This document shows positions 16,238-25,943 of a stretch of 64,000 bases of DNA, in pieces (the first letter of the stretch is position 1; each line of letters opens with the position of its first letter). The stretch spans positions 1 to 64,000 of the forward strand of contig CACOQT010000004.1 in assembly GCA_902629395.1 (NCBI GenBank), given 5' to 3'. Both the position numbers and the translations under genes were made by a program. Source of the stretch: an uncultured Prochlorococcus sp. (GTDB taxonomy: Bacteria; Cyanobacteriota; Cyanobacteriia; PCC-6307; Cyanobiaceae). The notes below the pieces were generated by a model, which was not told the DNA's origin, ran no database searches, and saw only the letters and a program-made list of their open reading frames with translations.

Positions 16238-19200
16238 TTAAATACCAAAGTATTTAGCTACAGGATGCAATGCAACAATAGCCGTAGTACTTTGCTCAGG
16301 GTGAAGTTGCTCACTTTCATCCATGGATATATTTATTTTTTTTGCGTCAAGCCAGAGTAATTGTTTTTTAGAATCTGAAACTTCTGGACATGCTGGATAA
16401 CCAAATGAATAACGGCACCCCCGATATTTAACGTCTAAGATATCTTTAATATTGTCTGGTTCATAATCTTTAAACCCACATTCATCTCTAATAATAGAAT
16501 GTATATACTCAGCAAGTGCTTCTGCAAGTTGCACGGTTAAGCCATGAAAAAATAAATAGTCAGAGTATGAATCTTGAATAAATAGCTTATGGGAATATTC
16601 ACTTGCTGATTCTCCCATCGTAACAGCTTGCATTGGTAAATAATCTGTAGGTTGATCATCATTTAGATCATTATAAAAATCTGCAATGCAAAATCTTTTT
16701 CCAGATCTTTGCCTTGGCAATACAAAACTTCCCAATAGGTTTTTATGATCAAGATCATAAATATTTAAACTATTACCATCTCTACCGCATGGAAAATATC
16801 CATATACAAGTGAGGGATTAATAAGCTTCTCATTGATTATTTTATTCATCCAAAAATCTAATTTAGGTTCTGCTTTATCTGATAGAAATTGTTTATAATC
16901 TGACGCTGACATTTGCTTAGATCTTTTCATTTGCCATTGGCCTGCAAATAAAGCGTTACGATCTAAAAATCTATAAATCTCTGTAATATCTAGATCCTTT
17001 TCTAGTAAGAATTTTGGTCCAATAAATGGTGGGGTTACTGGATCAACTTGAGAAATATGTTTAGATCTTGAGGTGTCTATAATATATTTATCATCAATTA
17101 CATTTATTGTACTTTTATTGTCTATATTGTCTTTATCCTTATAGACGCCAATAGTTATTCCTTCTGGTGCACCTTCCTCAAACCCATAATTATTATCCCA
17201 TTTGTTTAATTCCTTAGCTTTCATATAAGAATCCATAAATTTTAAATCTGTAAAAGCATCTTTCCCGTAGATAACTTTACCTTTATAAACGTTGGCACAA
17301 TCTTGATTAACAAATTTAGGAGTCAAGGCGGCCCCTCCTAAAATAATAGGAACTGAAATGTTCTCTTCATTTAAAGCTTTAAGATTATCTTTCATAAATG
17401 CAGTAGATTTAACTAAAAGTCCACTCATAGCAATACAATCAGCATTATATTGTTTTTGAGCATTGATTATTGCATTGACCTCTTGCTTAATTCCTAAATT
17501 AATAACTTCATAACCGTTATTTGATAAAATTATATCTACTAAATTTTTTCCAATATCATGAACATCACCCTTAACTGTTGCAATAATGAATTTACCCTTT
17601 GATTGATTGGCCTCAGATTTATCCATATACTGCTCTAAATACGAAACTGCAAATTTCATTGTTTCTGCAGATTGAAGTACAAAGGGTAATTGCATTTGAC
17701 CAGAACCAAATAATTCACCAACAACTTTCATTCCATCTAATAGATATTCATTGATAATTACCAATGGCTTATATTTCTTTAATGCAGAATCAAGGTTTGT
17801 ATGTAAATTTGTTTTTTCTCCATCAATAATATGATTCTTTAATTTTTCTTCTATTGGTAAATTTGTATTTTCATTGATGCTACTTTGATTTAGAACTGAT
17901 TTTGAGTCATCAAAATAACTTGTTAAGGTTGTTAAAGGATCATATGTGCATACCTTATTATCAAATGTTCTTTTATCATAAATAAGATCCATGCAGATCT
18001 TAATTTCTTCATCACTAATTTTATTTAGAGGTAATATCTTTGATGGAGAGACAATTGCTGAATCAAGTCCTGCCTTTATAGCTTCATTTAGGAAGATAGA
18101 ATTAAGAACTATTCTTGCATTAGAAGATAAACCAAAGCTTACATTTGATATGCCTAGGATTAAATGGACATCTGGATGACGTTCTTTTATTAACTTAATT
18201 GCTCTTATTGTTTCTAATCCATTCTTTCTATCTTCTTCAAGTCCCGTTGAAATAGGTAAGGCCAGAGGGTCATAAAAAAGTTCATAAGATTTAAGTCCAG
18301 ATTCGGTCGCATCTATATAAGCTCTTGCAGCAATTTCTGCTTTTTTATCAGCTGATCTAGCCATCCCATCTTCATCAATTGTTCCAATTACTACGGCTGA
18401 TCCATATCTTTTAGCAAGATTAATTACTTTGTTGAACCTGTCTGGTCCATCCTCATAATTAGTAGAATTTAAAATGCATTTTCCACCAGCATGTTTCAAG
18501 CCACTTTCCATTTTTTCATAATCTGTTGAATCAAGCATCAAAGGCAAATTAATATTATTCACTAACCTTTTAACCAACATAGACATATCCTCAATGCCAT
18601 TTCTTCCAACAAAATCAACATTTACATCTAATACATGAGCATTCTCCTTTAGTTGCGATTTTGCAATACCTACAAGTCCGTCCCAGTCCTCTTGATCAAG
18701 TAGTTCTCTTACCTTTTTTGACCCACTTGCATTTAATCTTTCACCTACTATTAAGAAAGAGTTATCTTGCTCATAAGGAATAGATTCATATATGGAAGAT
18801 GCCGCGGGGATAATAGATCTTTCTTTAGTAAGGGTGATTAATCTATCTTTAGAAGATAAAAGCTCTTTTGATAAATCTGATAGTTGTTTTATATGTTCTG
18901 GCCTAGTTCCACAACAACCTCCAATTAATTGAACACCTAAATCATTGATAAAATGACTGAGTTGGAACTTAAGTTCCATTGGAGTTAACCTGTAATGAGC
19001 CTTACCACCTACATTTTCAGGTAGTCCAGCATTTGGAATACAACTTATGTGAAAGGGTGAATGTTCAGATAAATATCTAATATGATTTTTCATTTCCTCT
19101 GGTCCAGTTGCACAATTAAGACCCAAAATATCAATATTAAACGGCTCCAATATTGTTGTAATAGAAGCTATATCCGATCCAATAAGCATCTGACCAGTTG

Positions 19201-19789
19201 TTTCCATCGTTACCGAAACCATTAATGGAATTCTTTTGCCAGTACCAACGGCTTCATTTACGCTTTGCAAAGCTGCCTTAATCTGAAGGACATCTTGGCA
19301 GGTTTCGATAATAAAAAGATCAATTCCTCCTTCAATAAGAGCTTTTGCTTGCTCAAGATAGGAATTCTTTAGTTCATCAAAACTAATATGACCTAGGGTT
19401 GGCAATTTAGTTGTTGGTCCGATAGATCCAGCAACAAATCTAGGTTTTTCAGTTGATTGAAATTTATTTACAACTTTTCTTGCTATTTGAGCCGCTTTTA
19501 AATTGATCTCATAAGCTTTGTTACCAATTCCATATTCATCTAAAACAATTGATGTGGCACCAAATGTATTTGTTTCGATTACATCACAACCTGCATTTAA
19601 AAAAGATTCATGTACTTTCTCGACACTAGGGACTGACGTCAACACAAGGTTTTCGTTACAACCTTCCAAAGAAGCTCCACCATAATCATCGGCTTCAAGT
19701 TGTTGATCTTGCAAAGAGGTGCCAGTAGCACCATCAAAGACTAATATTGGTCTCTTTTCAGAATTGAGATAGCCTAAAAAATCAGTCAT
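16238..19789 (-). CDS. metH: cobalamin-dependent methionine synthase
   Basis: The full four-module enzyme of 1183 residues that transfers a methyl group from methyl-tetrahydrofolate to homocysteine. The homocysteine module has its zinc ligands in GLNCATGP and GGCCGTRP (residues about 225 and 290). The pterin-binding module starts near residue 345 (FLIVGERLNASGSKK). The cobamide module has the D-x-H-x-x-G signature (DVHDIGKN). The reactivation module ends with RGCRYSFGYPACP, the AdoMet-binding site. It lies 63 bases after ilvE on the same strand. I saw no cobalamin riboswitch in that spacer. Confidence 0.97.
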   Translation of the reverse strand: MTDFLGYLNSEKRPILVFDGATGTSLQDQQLEADDYGGASLEGCNENLVLTSVPSVEKVHESFLNAGCDVIETNTFGATSIVLDEYGIGNKAYEINLKAAQIARKVVNKFQSTEKPRFVAGSIGPTTKLPTLGHISFDELKNSYLEQAKALIEGGIDLFIIETCQDVLQIKAALQSVNEAVGTGKRIPLMVSVTMETTGQMLIGSDIASITTILEPFNIDILGLNCATGPEEMKNHIRYLSEHSPFHISCIPNAGLPENVGGKAHYRLTPMELKFQLSHFINDLGVQLIGGCCGTRPEHIKQLSDLSKELLSSKDRLITLTKERSIIPAASSIYESIPYEQDNSFLIVGERLNASGSKKVRELLDQEDWDGLVGIAKSQLKENAHVLDVNVDFVGRNGIEDMSMLVKRLVNNINLPLMLDSTDYEKMESGLKHAGGKCILNSTNYEDGPDRFNKVINLAKRYGSAVVIGTIDEDGMARSADKKAEIAARAYIDATESGLKSYELFYDPLALPISTGLEEDRKNGLETIRAIKLIKERHPDVHLILGISNVSFGLSSNARIVLNSIFLNEAIKAGLDSAIVSPSKILPLNKISDEEIKICMDLIYDKRTFDNKVCTYDPLTTLTSYFDDSKSVLNQSSINENTNLPIEEKLKNHIIDGEKTNLHTNLDSALKKYKPLVIINEYLLDGMKVVGELFGSGQMQLPFVLQSAETMKFAVSYLEQYMDKSEANQSKGKFIIATVKGDVHDIGKNLVDIILSNNGYEVINLGIKQEVNAIINAQKQYNADCIAMSGLLVKSTAFMKDNLKALNEENISVPIILGGAALTPKFVNQDCANVYKGKVIYGKDAFTDLKFMDSYMKAKELNKWDNNYGFEEGAPEGITIGVYKDKDNIDNKSTINVIDDKYIIDTSRSKHISQVDPVTPPFIGPKFLLEKDLDITEIYRFLDRNALFAGQWQMKRSKQMSASDYKQFLSDKAEPKLDFWMNKIINEKLINPSLVYGYFPCGRDGNSLNIYDLDHKNLLGSFVLPRQRSGKRFCIADFYNDLNDDQPTDYLPMQAVTMGESASEYSHKLFIQDSYSDYLFFHGLTVQLAEALAEYIHSIIRDECGFKDYEPDNIKDILDVKYRGCRYSFGYPACPEVSDSKKQLLWLDAKKINISMDESEQLHPEQSTTAIVALHPVAKYFGI

Positions 19790-19852
19790 AAATTATATAT
19801 CTTACTTATGGGAATGTGAAACATTAATTTAAATAAATTATACTTGATTATT

Positions 19853-20767
19853 TTATAATATTTGTACACGTTTAATCCAATTTTCGTATTCAGGAACTAA
19901 ACCTTCTGTAATTTTAGTTAACTTAGATCGTAATGAATTCATTATTGGCATTTCTTTACTCATTAATGTAGTTTCAATCATTTTTATAGGGGTAATTTTT
20001 GCAGCTGTTCCTGTTAGAAATACCTCATCAGCTATAAACAATTCGGTTTTGTCTACAGGTCTTTCGATTACATTTAATCCATCTCTTTTTGCTAGTTCTA
20101 TAACACTTGCCCGTGTAATACCCTCAAGAATATCTTGATCGACACCAGGAGTAATTAACTCACCATTACGAACAATAAAAATATTCATCCCACTGGCTTC
20201 ACTAATTTTTCCTTGACTATTTAGTAAGAGTGCCTCATCAAATCCACTTTTAACTGCTTCAGTTTTAGCTAAAGAGCTAGTTATGTAAGCTCCACTAATT
20301 TTCCCTCTTAATGGGAGCGAATTGTCTTGTTGGCGAGTCCAGCTACTAACACGACAAGAGACTCCCTCGGGTGATAGATAATCACCTAGTTCTATACCAT
20401 ATATAAAGAAATTAGTTTCAATATTATGTAGCCTTGGAGCAATTCCTAAATCACTAGTGTACACAAATGGTCTTATGTAGACAGGTTGACTAGGCTTATT
20501 CTTTATTAAAAAGGTTTCAAGTGTTTTTAATACAAAATTCTCATCTAATTCTGTCATTAAAAATCTAGCACTTTGACATAATCTTTTTGCGTGCTTATCT
20601 GCTCTAAATAACAAAAATGATTTATTATCATTTGGATCAGGAATCGCACGCATTCCACCAAAAGCTGCAGTTCCGTAATGAAGTGCGTGAGTAGCTATTG
20701 ATAGCTTCGCATCATTAAATGGAATACACTGGCCGCCAAACCATGCGAATGGAAGAAAATCATGCAT
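19853..20767 (-). CDS. ilvE: branched-chain amino acid aminotransferase
   Basis: A 304-residue fold-type IV PLP aminotransferase for the last step of Val, Leu and Ile synthesis. Family landmarks are HALHYGTAAFGGMRA near residue 27, the PLP lysine in GKISGAYITSSLAK near 160, EASGMNIFIV near 195, and ITPGVDQDILEGITR / VFLTGTAAKITPI in the C-terminal half. The last of these favours IlvE over D-amino-acid transaminase or aminodeoxychorismate lyase. It starts divergently from cobN and probably shares a transcript with metH. Confidence 0.93.
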   Translation of the reverse strand: MHDFLPFAWFGGQCIPFNDAKLSIATHALHYGTAAFGGMRAIPDPNDNKSFLLFRADKHAKRLCQSARFLMTELDENFVLKTLETFLIKNKPSQPVYIRPFVYTSDLGIAPRLHNIETNFFIYGIELGDYLSPEGVSCRVSSWTRQQDNSLPLRGKISGAYITSSLAKTEAVKSGFDEALLLNSQGKISEASGMNIFIVRNGELITPGVDQDILEGITRASVIELAKRDGLNVIERPVDKTELFIADEVFLTGTAAKITPIKMIETTLMSKEMPIMNSLRSKLTKITEGLVPEYENWIKRVQIL

Positions 20768-20838
20768 TATTTGTTCCAGCTAAGATGAAAACAATCAGCA
20801 TTTCAGTTTTTACTGCTCTTATTACACATAATAAATGA

Positions 20839-23800
20839 ATGCATAGAATTTCCACCCTTCCAGGGCAAGAACCTCAAGAAGAAAATACATATATCGAACA
20901 GCCATCAGCTCCAGTTATCTTCCTAACTAGCGCTACATCTGATATAACCTGTTTATCAACAGTTTTAAAGCTCCCTGAGAACAATAAGTGGAAAAATGAA
21001 ATAAGAGCATTACCTATTGCTTATTTATCTTCAAATGCATCAATTGATCATTATATAACTAATACATGTAAAACAGCTGAGATTATTCTTGTTAGGTTTT
21101 TAGGGTCAAGATCATACTGGTCTTACGGTTTCGAACAATTAGGTTTATGGCAATTGGAGAAACCAAATAGACATCTGATAGTAGTCTCTGGAATAGAAAG
21201 TACAGCTAATGATGTTCAAGAAATTAGTAGCATAAATCAAGTGAATGTTGATTTAATTCAAACACTTTTAAATCAAGGAGGTATAAAAAACTATAATTAT
21301 ATGCTTCAAACCTTAGAGAGAATAATTGATTTTGAAGAAATTAATATAAATTCAGATTTAATTGAATATCATGATGAGTTAATAAAATGGAAATGGGAAA
21401 ATAATGGTAATCCATCTATAGCCGTATTTCTCTATAAATCACTTTTACAATCGGGTAATACAGAGTTAGCTGATAAAATAAATGATATATCTAATAAATA
21501 TAATTTAAATGCAAAAATAATATGGATTACAAGTTTTAAATCTAATAATGTAGAGAATCAAATAATAAGTTTATTAGAGAAAGAGAACATAAAAGCAATA
21601 ATAACTACAACCTCATTTTCATCAGTTGAATATAAACATGATGATGTTAAGAAAAACTTGTGGGATCGATTAGATATACCTGTATATCAATTACTAATAT
21701 CTAGCTCATCTATAACTGAGTGGAAAGAATCTACAGTAGGTCTGAATCCCATTGATTTGTCAATTCAAGTTGTTTTACCAGAGGTGGATGGTCGAATATG
21801 TACAATTCCAGTTGCATTTAAAAACCTTACTTATACAGATAATGAATTATCAATTGCTATATATAAAACAGAGCCATATGAAAAACATATTGAATGGTGC
21901 ATAAAATATATAAAAAATCTAACTTATCTACAACAAACGAATAACTCAGAAAAAAAGATAGCTCTCGTGATAGCTAACTACCCAGTAAAAGACTCAAGAA
22001 TTGCGAATGGAGTTGGTTTAGATACACCCGAGAGCCTGTTAAATATTTTGAACTGGCTTAAAGACGAGGGATATAATCTAGGAAATGAAAATATTCCTGA
22101 TAATAGTAAAGAATTAATTAACCTTCTATTGAGTCATAGGACAAATTCTGAAGAGACAATCTCAAATGAACCTCAATCATATTTAAATATTCAAGATTAT
22201 TTAATTTATTGGAAAGAACTCGAATCTAACGTTAGGGAAAAGATATCAAAACGATGGGGAGACCCACTTGATTCTTTACAATTAGAAAAGTCTGGATTTC
22301 CTATAAATGGTATAAACTTTGGAAATGTAACAATTTTAATTCAGTCAAATAGGGGTTATGATAGCGATAATTTGTCTGATTTACACTCGCCCGACTTACC
22401 TCCTACACATAAATATATTGCACAATATTGTTGGCTATATAATATATTTAAAGCGAACGCTATTGTACATCTGGGTAAACATGGAAGTTTGGAATGGTTA
22501 CCAGGAAAAGGGGTTGGTCTAGGTCATAATTGTTTCCCATTTATTCTTTCTCCTCCTATTCCAAATATATATCCATTTATTGTTAATGATCCTGGAGAAG
22601 GCTCTCAAGCAAAAAGAAGAACACATGCGATCATTATTGATCATTTAACACCACCACTATCTCATGCCGGTATTTTCAATGACCTGCTAATAATTGAAAA
22701 TTTAATTGATGAATATTATGAATCTAAATTAATTAATGATAATAGAAATGAATTATTAGAGAGAAAGATAATAGATCTTTTAATTAAAAATTCATGGCCA
22801 GGCATTGAATCAAATAAATTAAATATAAAAGATCTAATAGATAATGCAGAGAGTTATTTATGTGAAATTAAGAATTCTCAGATTAGAACAGGTCTTCATG
22901 TTTTTGGAGTTAATCAGAGTATAGAAAAATTATTAGAATTAACACTCACAATTTCTAATGTACCTACAGGAAATATTCTCGGTCTTACACAAGGTTTAGC
23001 AGAAGATTTAGGTTTTATGTTAGACCCTTGGAGTGACGAAGAGAGTAAAAACTTAAACCAAGCTGACATTGATTTATTTAAAGACTATACAGGTATTAAT
23101 GCAAGGAAAGTCGGTAAAGTAGTTGACTGGTTGAATGACATAGGGAAATATATAATAGAGTTTCATTGTTTTAAAATACTTAATTACAAGAAAAAATCAA
23201 AAAATAAAATAAAACTTGATAGTAAAATTTTAAATTATCTAGATAATAAAAAACCTAACTTTTGTATAAATCATTTACTAAATAATATTTTACCCAAACT
23301 ATTAAATAGTTCAGCTAACGAAAAAACAAATTTTCTAAAGGCTTTAGATGGTAAAAGAATTTATAGCGGTCCTTCTGGGGCTCCTACAAGAGGGAAATTA
23401 GAAGTTTTACCCACAGGCAAGAATTTCTTTTCGGTTGACATAAGAGCAATTCCAACTGAAACAGCTTGGGACTTAGGGAAAAGAAGTGCTGAACAAATAG
23501 TGGAACTTTACTTACAAGAAAATGGTGAACACCTTTCACACCTTGCTATTTCAATTTGGGGTACTTCAACAATGAGAAATGGTGGAGAAGATATTTGTCA
23601 GCTTTTTGCACTAATGGGTTTAAGGCCAATATGGGACGGTACTTTAAGAAGAGTAGTTGACGTTGAGGTCATTCCCCTCAGTGTATTAAACAGGCCAAGA
23701 GTAGACGTAACACTAAGAATTTCTGGTTTATTCAGAGATGCATTTCCACAGATAATTGAATTAATTCGAAGAGGTCAAAATCTTATTGGTAATTTAAAAG

Positions 23801-24597
23801 AATCCTCTTCTAATAATCCACTTGCTAATTCTTATAGAAGTGGAAATACAAAATCAAGAATATATGGATCTGCGCCCGGATCATACGGAGCAGGATTACA
23901 AGAAATAATCAATAGTGGATCTTGGGAGAATCAATCAGAACTCGCTGATGCTTTTATCGAATGGAGTAAATGGAGATATGAAGGTTCAAGTAAAATCATA
24001 AAAGACAAAGATGGATTGGAAAGTAATTTATCAAAGGTAAAAGTAGTACTTCATAGTCAGGACAATAGAGAACATGACATACTTGATTCAGATGATTATT
24101 ATCAATTTCAGGGTGGATTAATTTCCGCGATTAAAAAAACTAGTGGAACAAATCCTCAAGCCTATTTTGCAGATAATTCAAGGTATCAACGTCCAAGAAT
24201 TCATAAACTCTCAAAAGAAATTGATAAAGTCGTTCGTAGCAGATTATTAAACCCTAAATGGATAGAGGGGATTAAAAAACATGGATATAAAGGAGCCTTT
24301 GAAATGTCAGCTAGCCTTGACTATTTATTCTCTTATGATGCAACTACAAACTTAGTTCCTAATTGGTGTTATCAATCTATAGTGAATACTTGGTTAATGA
24401 ATAATAATACGAAAAATTTTATTAGTGAAAAGAATCCTTGGGCTTTAAGAGATATCGCTGAAAGATTACTAGAAGCATCTAACAGAAAACTTTGGACAAA
24501 TGCAACTATTGAAGAAATATCATCTATAAAAAAAATCCTATCAGATATAGATAGTAAAATTGAAATCTATTCGTCTTCGTCTATTAATGATTTATAA
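20839..24597 (+). CDS. cobN: aerobic-type cobaltochelatase, CobN subunit
   Basis: A 1252-residue CobN/ChlH-superfamily protein that inserts cobalt into the corrin ring. Typical blocks are LHLGKHGSLEWLPGKGVGL (about residues 545-563), the SQAKRRTHAIIIDHLTPPLS stretch near 590, and GKNFFSVDIRAIPTETAWD near 865. The N-terminus (ISTLPGQEPQEEN) and the VIFLTSATSDITCLS strand are CobN-like rather than ChlH-like, and the length also fits CobN. The start has no ribosome-binding site; a 17-codon frame (20785-20838) ends directly against the ATG (TGAATG). Its CobS/CobT-type partners are not here. Confidence 0.92.
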   Translation: MHRISTLPGQEPQEENTYIEQPSAPVIFLTSATSDITCLSTVLKLPENNKWKNEIRALPIAYLSSNASIDHYITNTCKTAEIILVRFLGSRSYWSYGFEQLGLWQLEKPNRHLIVVSGIESTANDVQEISSINQVNVDLIQTLLNQGGIKNYNYMLQTLERIIDFEEININSDLIEYHDELIKWKWENNGNPSIAVFLYKSLLQSGNTELADKINDISNKYNLNAKIIWITSFKSNNVENQIISLLEKENIKAIITTTSFSSVEYKHDDVKKNLWDRLDIPVYQLLISSSSITEWKESTVGLNPIDLSIQVVLPEVDGRICTIPVAFKNLTYTDNELSIAIYKTEPYEKHIEWCIKYIKNLTYLQQTNNSEKKIALVIANYPVKDSRIANGVGLDTPESLLNILNWLKDEGYNLGNENIPDNSKELINLLLSHRTNSEETISNEPQSYLNIQDYLIYWKELESNVREKISKRWGDPLDSLQLEKSGFPINGINFGNVTILIQSNRGYDSDNLSDLHSPDLPPTHKYIAQYCWLYNIFKANAIVHLGKHGSLEWLPGKGVGLGHNCFPFILSPPIPNIYPFIVNDPGEGSQAKRRTHAIIIDHLTPPLSHAGIFNDLLIIENLIDEYYESKLINDNRNELLERKIIDLLIKNSWPGIESNKLNIKDLIDNAESYLCEIKNSQIRTGLHVFGVNQSIEKLLELTLTISNVPTGNILGLTQGLAEDLGFMLDPWSDEESKNLNQADIDLFKDYTGINARKVGKVVDWLNDIGKYIIEFHCFKILNYKKKSKNKIKLDSKILNYLDNKKPNFCINHLLNNILPKLLNSSANEKTNFLKALDGKRIYSGPSGAPTRGKLEVLPTGKNFFSVDIRAIPTETAWDLGKRSAEQIVELYLQENGEHLSHLAISIWGTSTMRNGGEDICQLFALMGLRPIWDGTLRRVVDVEVIPLSVLNRPRVDVTLRISGLFRDAFPQIIELIRRGQNLIGNLKESSSNNPLANSYRSGNTKSRIYGSAPGSYGAGLQEIINSGSWENQSELADAFIEWSKWRYEGSSKIIKDKDGLESNLSKVKVVLHSQDNREHDILDSDDYYQFQGGLISAIKKTSGTNPQAYFADNSRYQRPRIHKLSKEIDKVVRSRLLNPKWIEGIKKHGYKGAFEMSASLDYLFSYDATTNLVPNWCYQSIVNTWLMNNNTKNFISEKNPWALRDIAERLLEASNRKLWTNATIEEISSIKKILSDIDSKIEIYSSSSINDL

Positions 24598-24602
24598 ATT
24601 AT

Positions 24603-25295
24603 TTAACGCCTAAGAAGAGATAATCCGTGGCTATCTGTACCACAAGTTGATAATAATGAATAAGAGTTTGCACAATCAAATATTTTATCGCAGACAAATT
24701 CCGATGGGATCCAATTATGTGCTCTTTCGTAGTTATACCAAGTTTCAACACCATCAAAATTTAGTTTTGATGCCTCTTTAATCAGTAGATCAAATGGAAG
24801 CTTATATCTAGCAGGATGAGCTAACACAGCAATTCCATTAGCTTTATGAATCGAATCAACTACAGTCGAAGCTAATAATTCATTACCAATAGCAGACTTA
24901 TGGTCAAAATAAGGTAATAAGTACTTTGATTTATGATCAAAACCGAGACCTAAAACATGCACTAAACACCCCTTTAACAGACAAGTAATTTCAATTCCAG
25001 TCCAAAGTTTAGGAAAATTATATCTATCTTTATATATAGAATCGATAGATTTACTTAATTCAATATATGCATCAACTGAATGATGATCTGTAATAGCATA
25101 ATGATCAATATTTAGTTCAATTGCTTGTTTATAAATTTCCAAAGCAGTTAAACTTCCATCACTATATGTTGAATGCATATGAAAATTAATTGACTTTGGA
25201 CAACTGTATTTAGTAATTGATTTAATTATTTTAATTAACTTATGATTATCAAAATAAGACATATTAATCAAATCAAAATTTGGATACTGATTCAA
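24603..25295 (-). CDS. PHP-domain metal-dependent phosphoesterase
   Basis: A 230-residue PHP-domain protein. Metal ligands are visible as H-x-H in INFHMHSTYSDGS (near residue 40), ITDHHSVDAY (near 70), AHPARY (near 160) and GTDSHG near the C-terminus. The family includes nucleoside 3',5'-bisphosphate phosphatases and the YciV/RNase AM type exonuclease; the substrate here is not certain. It overlaps the upstream hemG by 23 bases, so the two are probably translated from one message, and is convergent with cobN. Confidence 0.85.
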   Translation of the reverse strand: MNQYPNFDLINMSYFDNHKLIKIIKSITKYSCPKSINFHMHSTYSDGSLTALEIYKQAIELNIDHYAITDHHSVDAYIELSKSIDSIYKDRYNFPKLWTGIEITCLLKGCLVHVLGLGFDHKSKYLLPYFDHKSAIGNELLASTVVDSIHKANGIAVLAHPARYKLPFDLLIKEASKLNFDGVETWYNYERAHNWIPSEFVCDKIFDCANSYSLLSTCGTDSHGLSLLRR

Positions 25296-25809
25296 TTAAT
25301 TCATCAACCTTTTTAAAATCTGTTAGTTCATAAACTTGCGAGATATCCTTAGGTCCATTTGTAATAACCATTATGAATAATATTGCTAATTTATTTGCAC
25401 AATCAAGACTAGGATAATCTAGTCTCCCAGCAAAAACTCCTTTTATGGTTGGTTCCCATTGTACTTTTTTAAGAAATTTTATAATATAGGGATTAGTTTC
25501 TGGTGTATTTTTTTCTGGTTTCCGGGCAGTAAGATTTAAGGAAAAGAAGGCAGTCTTTTTTTTCTCTAATGTTTCTTTGTTGATATTAATAAACTCATAA
25601 ACATTCTTGCGATGATAACCATATCTTACGCTTGCTCCAAGAACGATTTCGCTGAAATCAGACAAGTTAAATTTATCAGATTCCTCTAGAGATGAAATTG
25701 TTATCTCCTTATCCTTATTAAGTTTTTTTGACATATATTCACATATGTATTTTGTATGTCCGTCAACAGTTGAATATAAAATTAAAAGCTTAGACTTTTT
25801 TTCAGTCAC
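25273..25809 (-). CDS. hemG: HemG-type protoporphyrinogen IX oxidase
   Basis: A 178-residue flavodoxin-fold protein closely resembling E. coli HemG, which oxidises protoporphyrinogen IX to protoporphyrin IX using quinones. Landmarks are LYSTVDGHT (FMN phosphate loop, residues 11-19), GASVRYGYH near 58, the HemG-specific run FSLNLTARKPEKNTPETNPY near 88-107, KKVQWEP, and AGRLDYP. The ARKPEK insert is what separates HemG from ordinary flavodoxins. Cyanobacteria more often use HemJ or HemY, so this choice is notable; transfer from a proteobacterium is an inference. It overlaps the PHP gene downstream. Confidence 0.88.
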   Translation of the reverse strand: MTEKKSKLLILYSTVDGHTKYICEYMSKKLNKDKEITISSLEESDKFNLSDFSEIVLGASVRYGYHRKNVYEFININKETLEKKKTAFFSLNLTARKPEKNTPETNPYIIKFLKKVQWEPTIKGVFAGRLDYPSLDCANKLAILFIMVITNGPKDISQVYELTDFKKVDELIESVSKF

Positions 25810-25943
25810 AGTGAGTTTTTGATACTTGCTTATATTTTACTTCTAATTTTCATTAAAAACCTCAAATATCAATTTCTATGAATTATTGATAGTTATATCA
25901 ATAATGAATTACCATCTCTGATTCGTTATAATTTATCAATAAA

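Noticed and set aside
19790-19852. Possible cobalamin riboswitch upstream of metH
   Set aside because: The spacer to ilvE is only 63 bases and contains no B12-box-like sequence.
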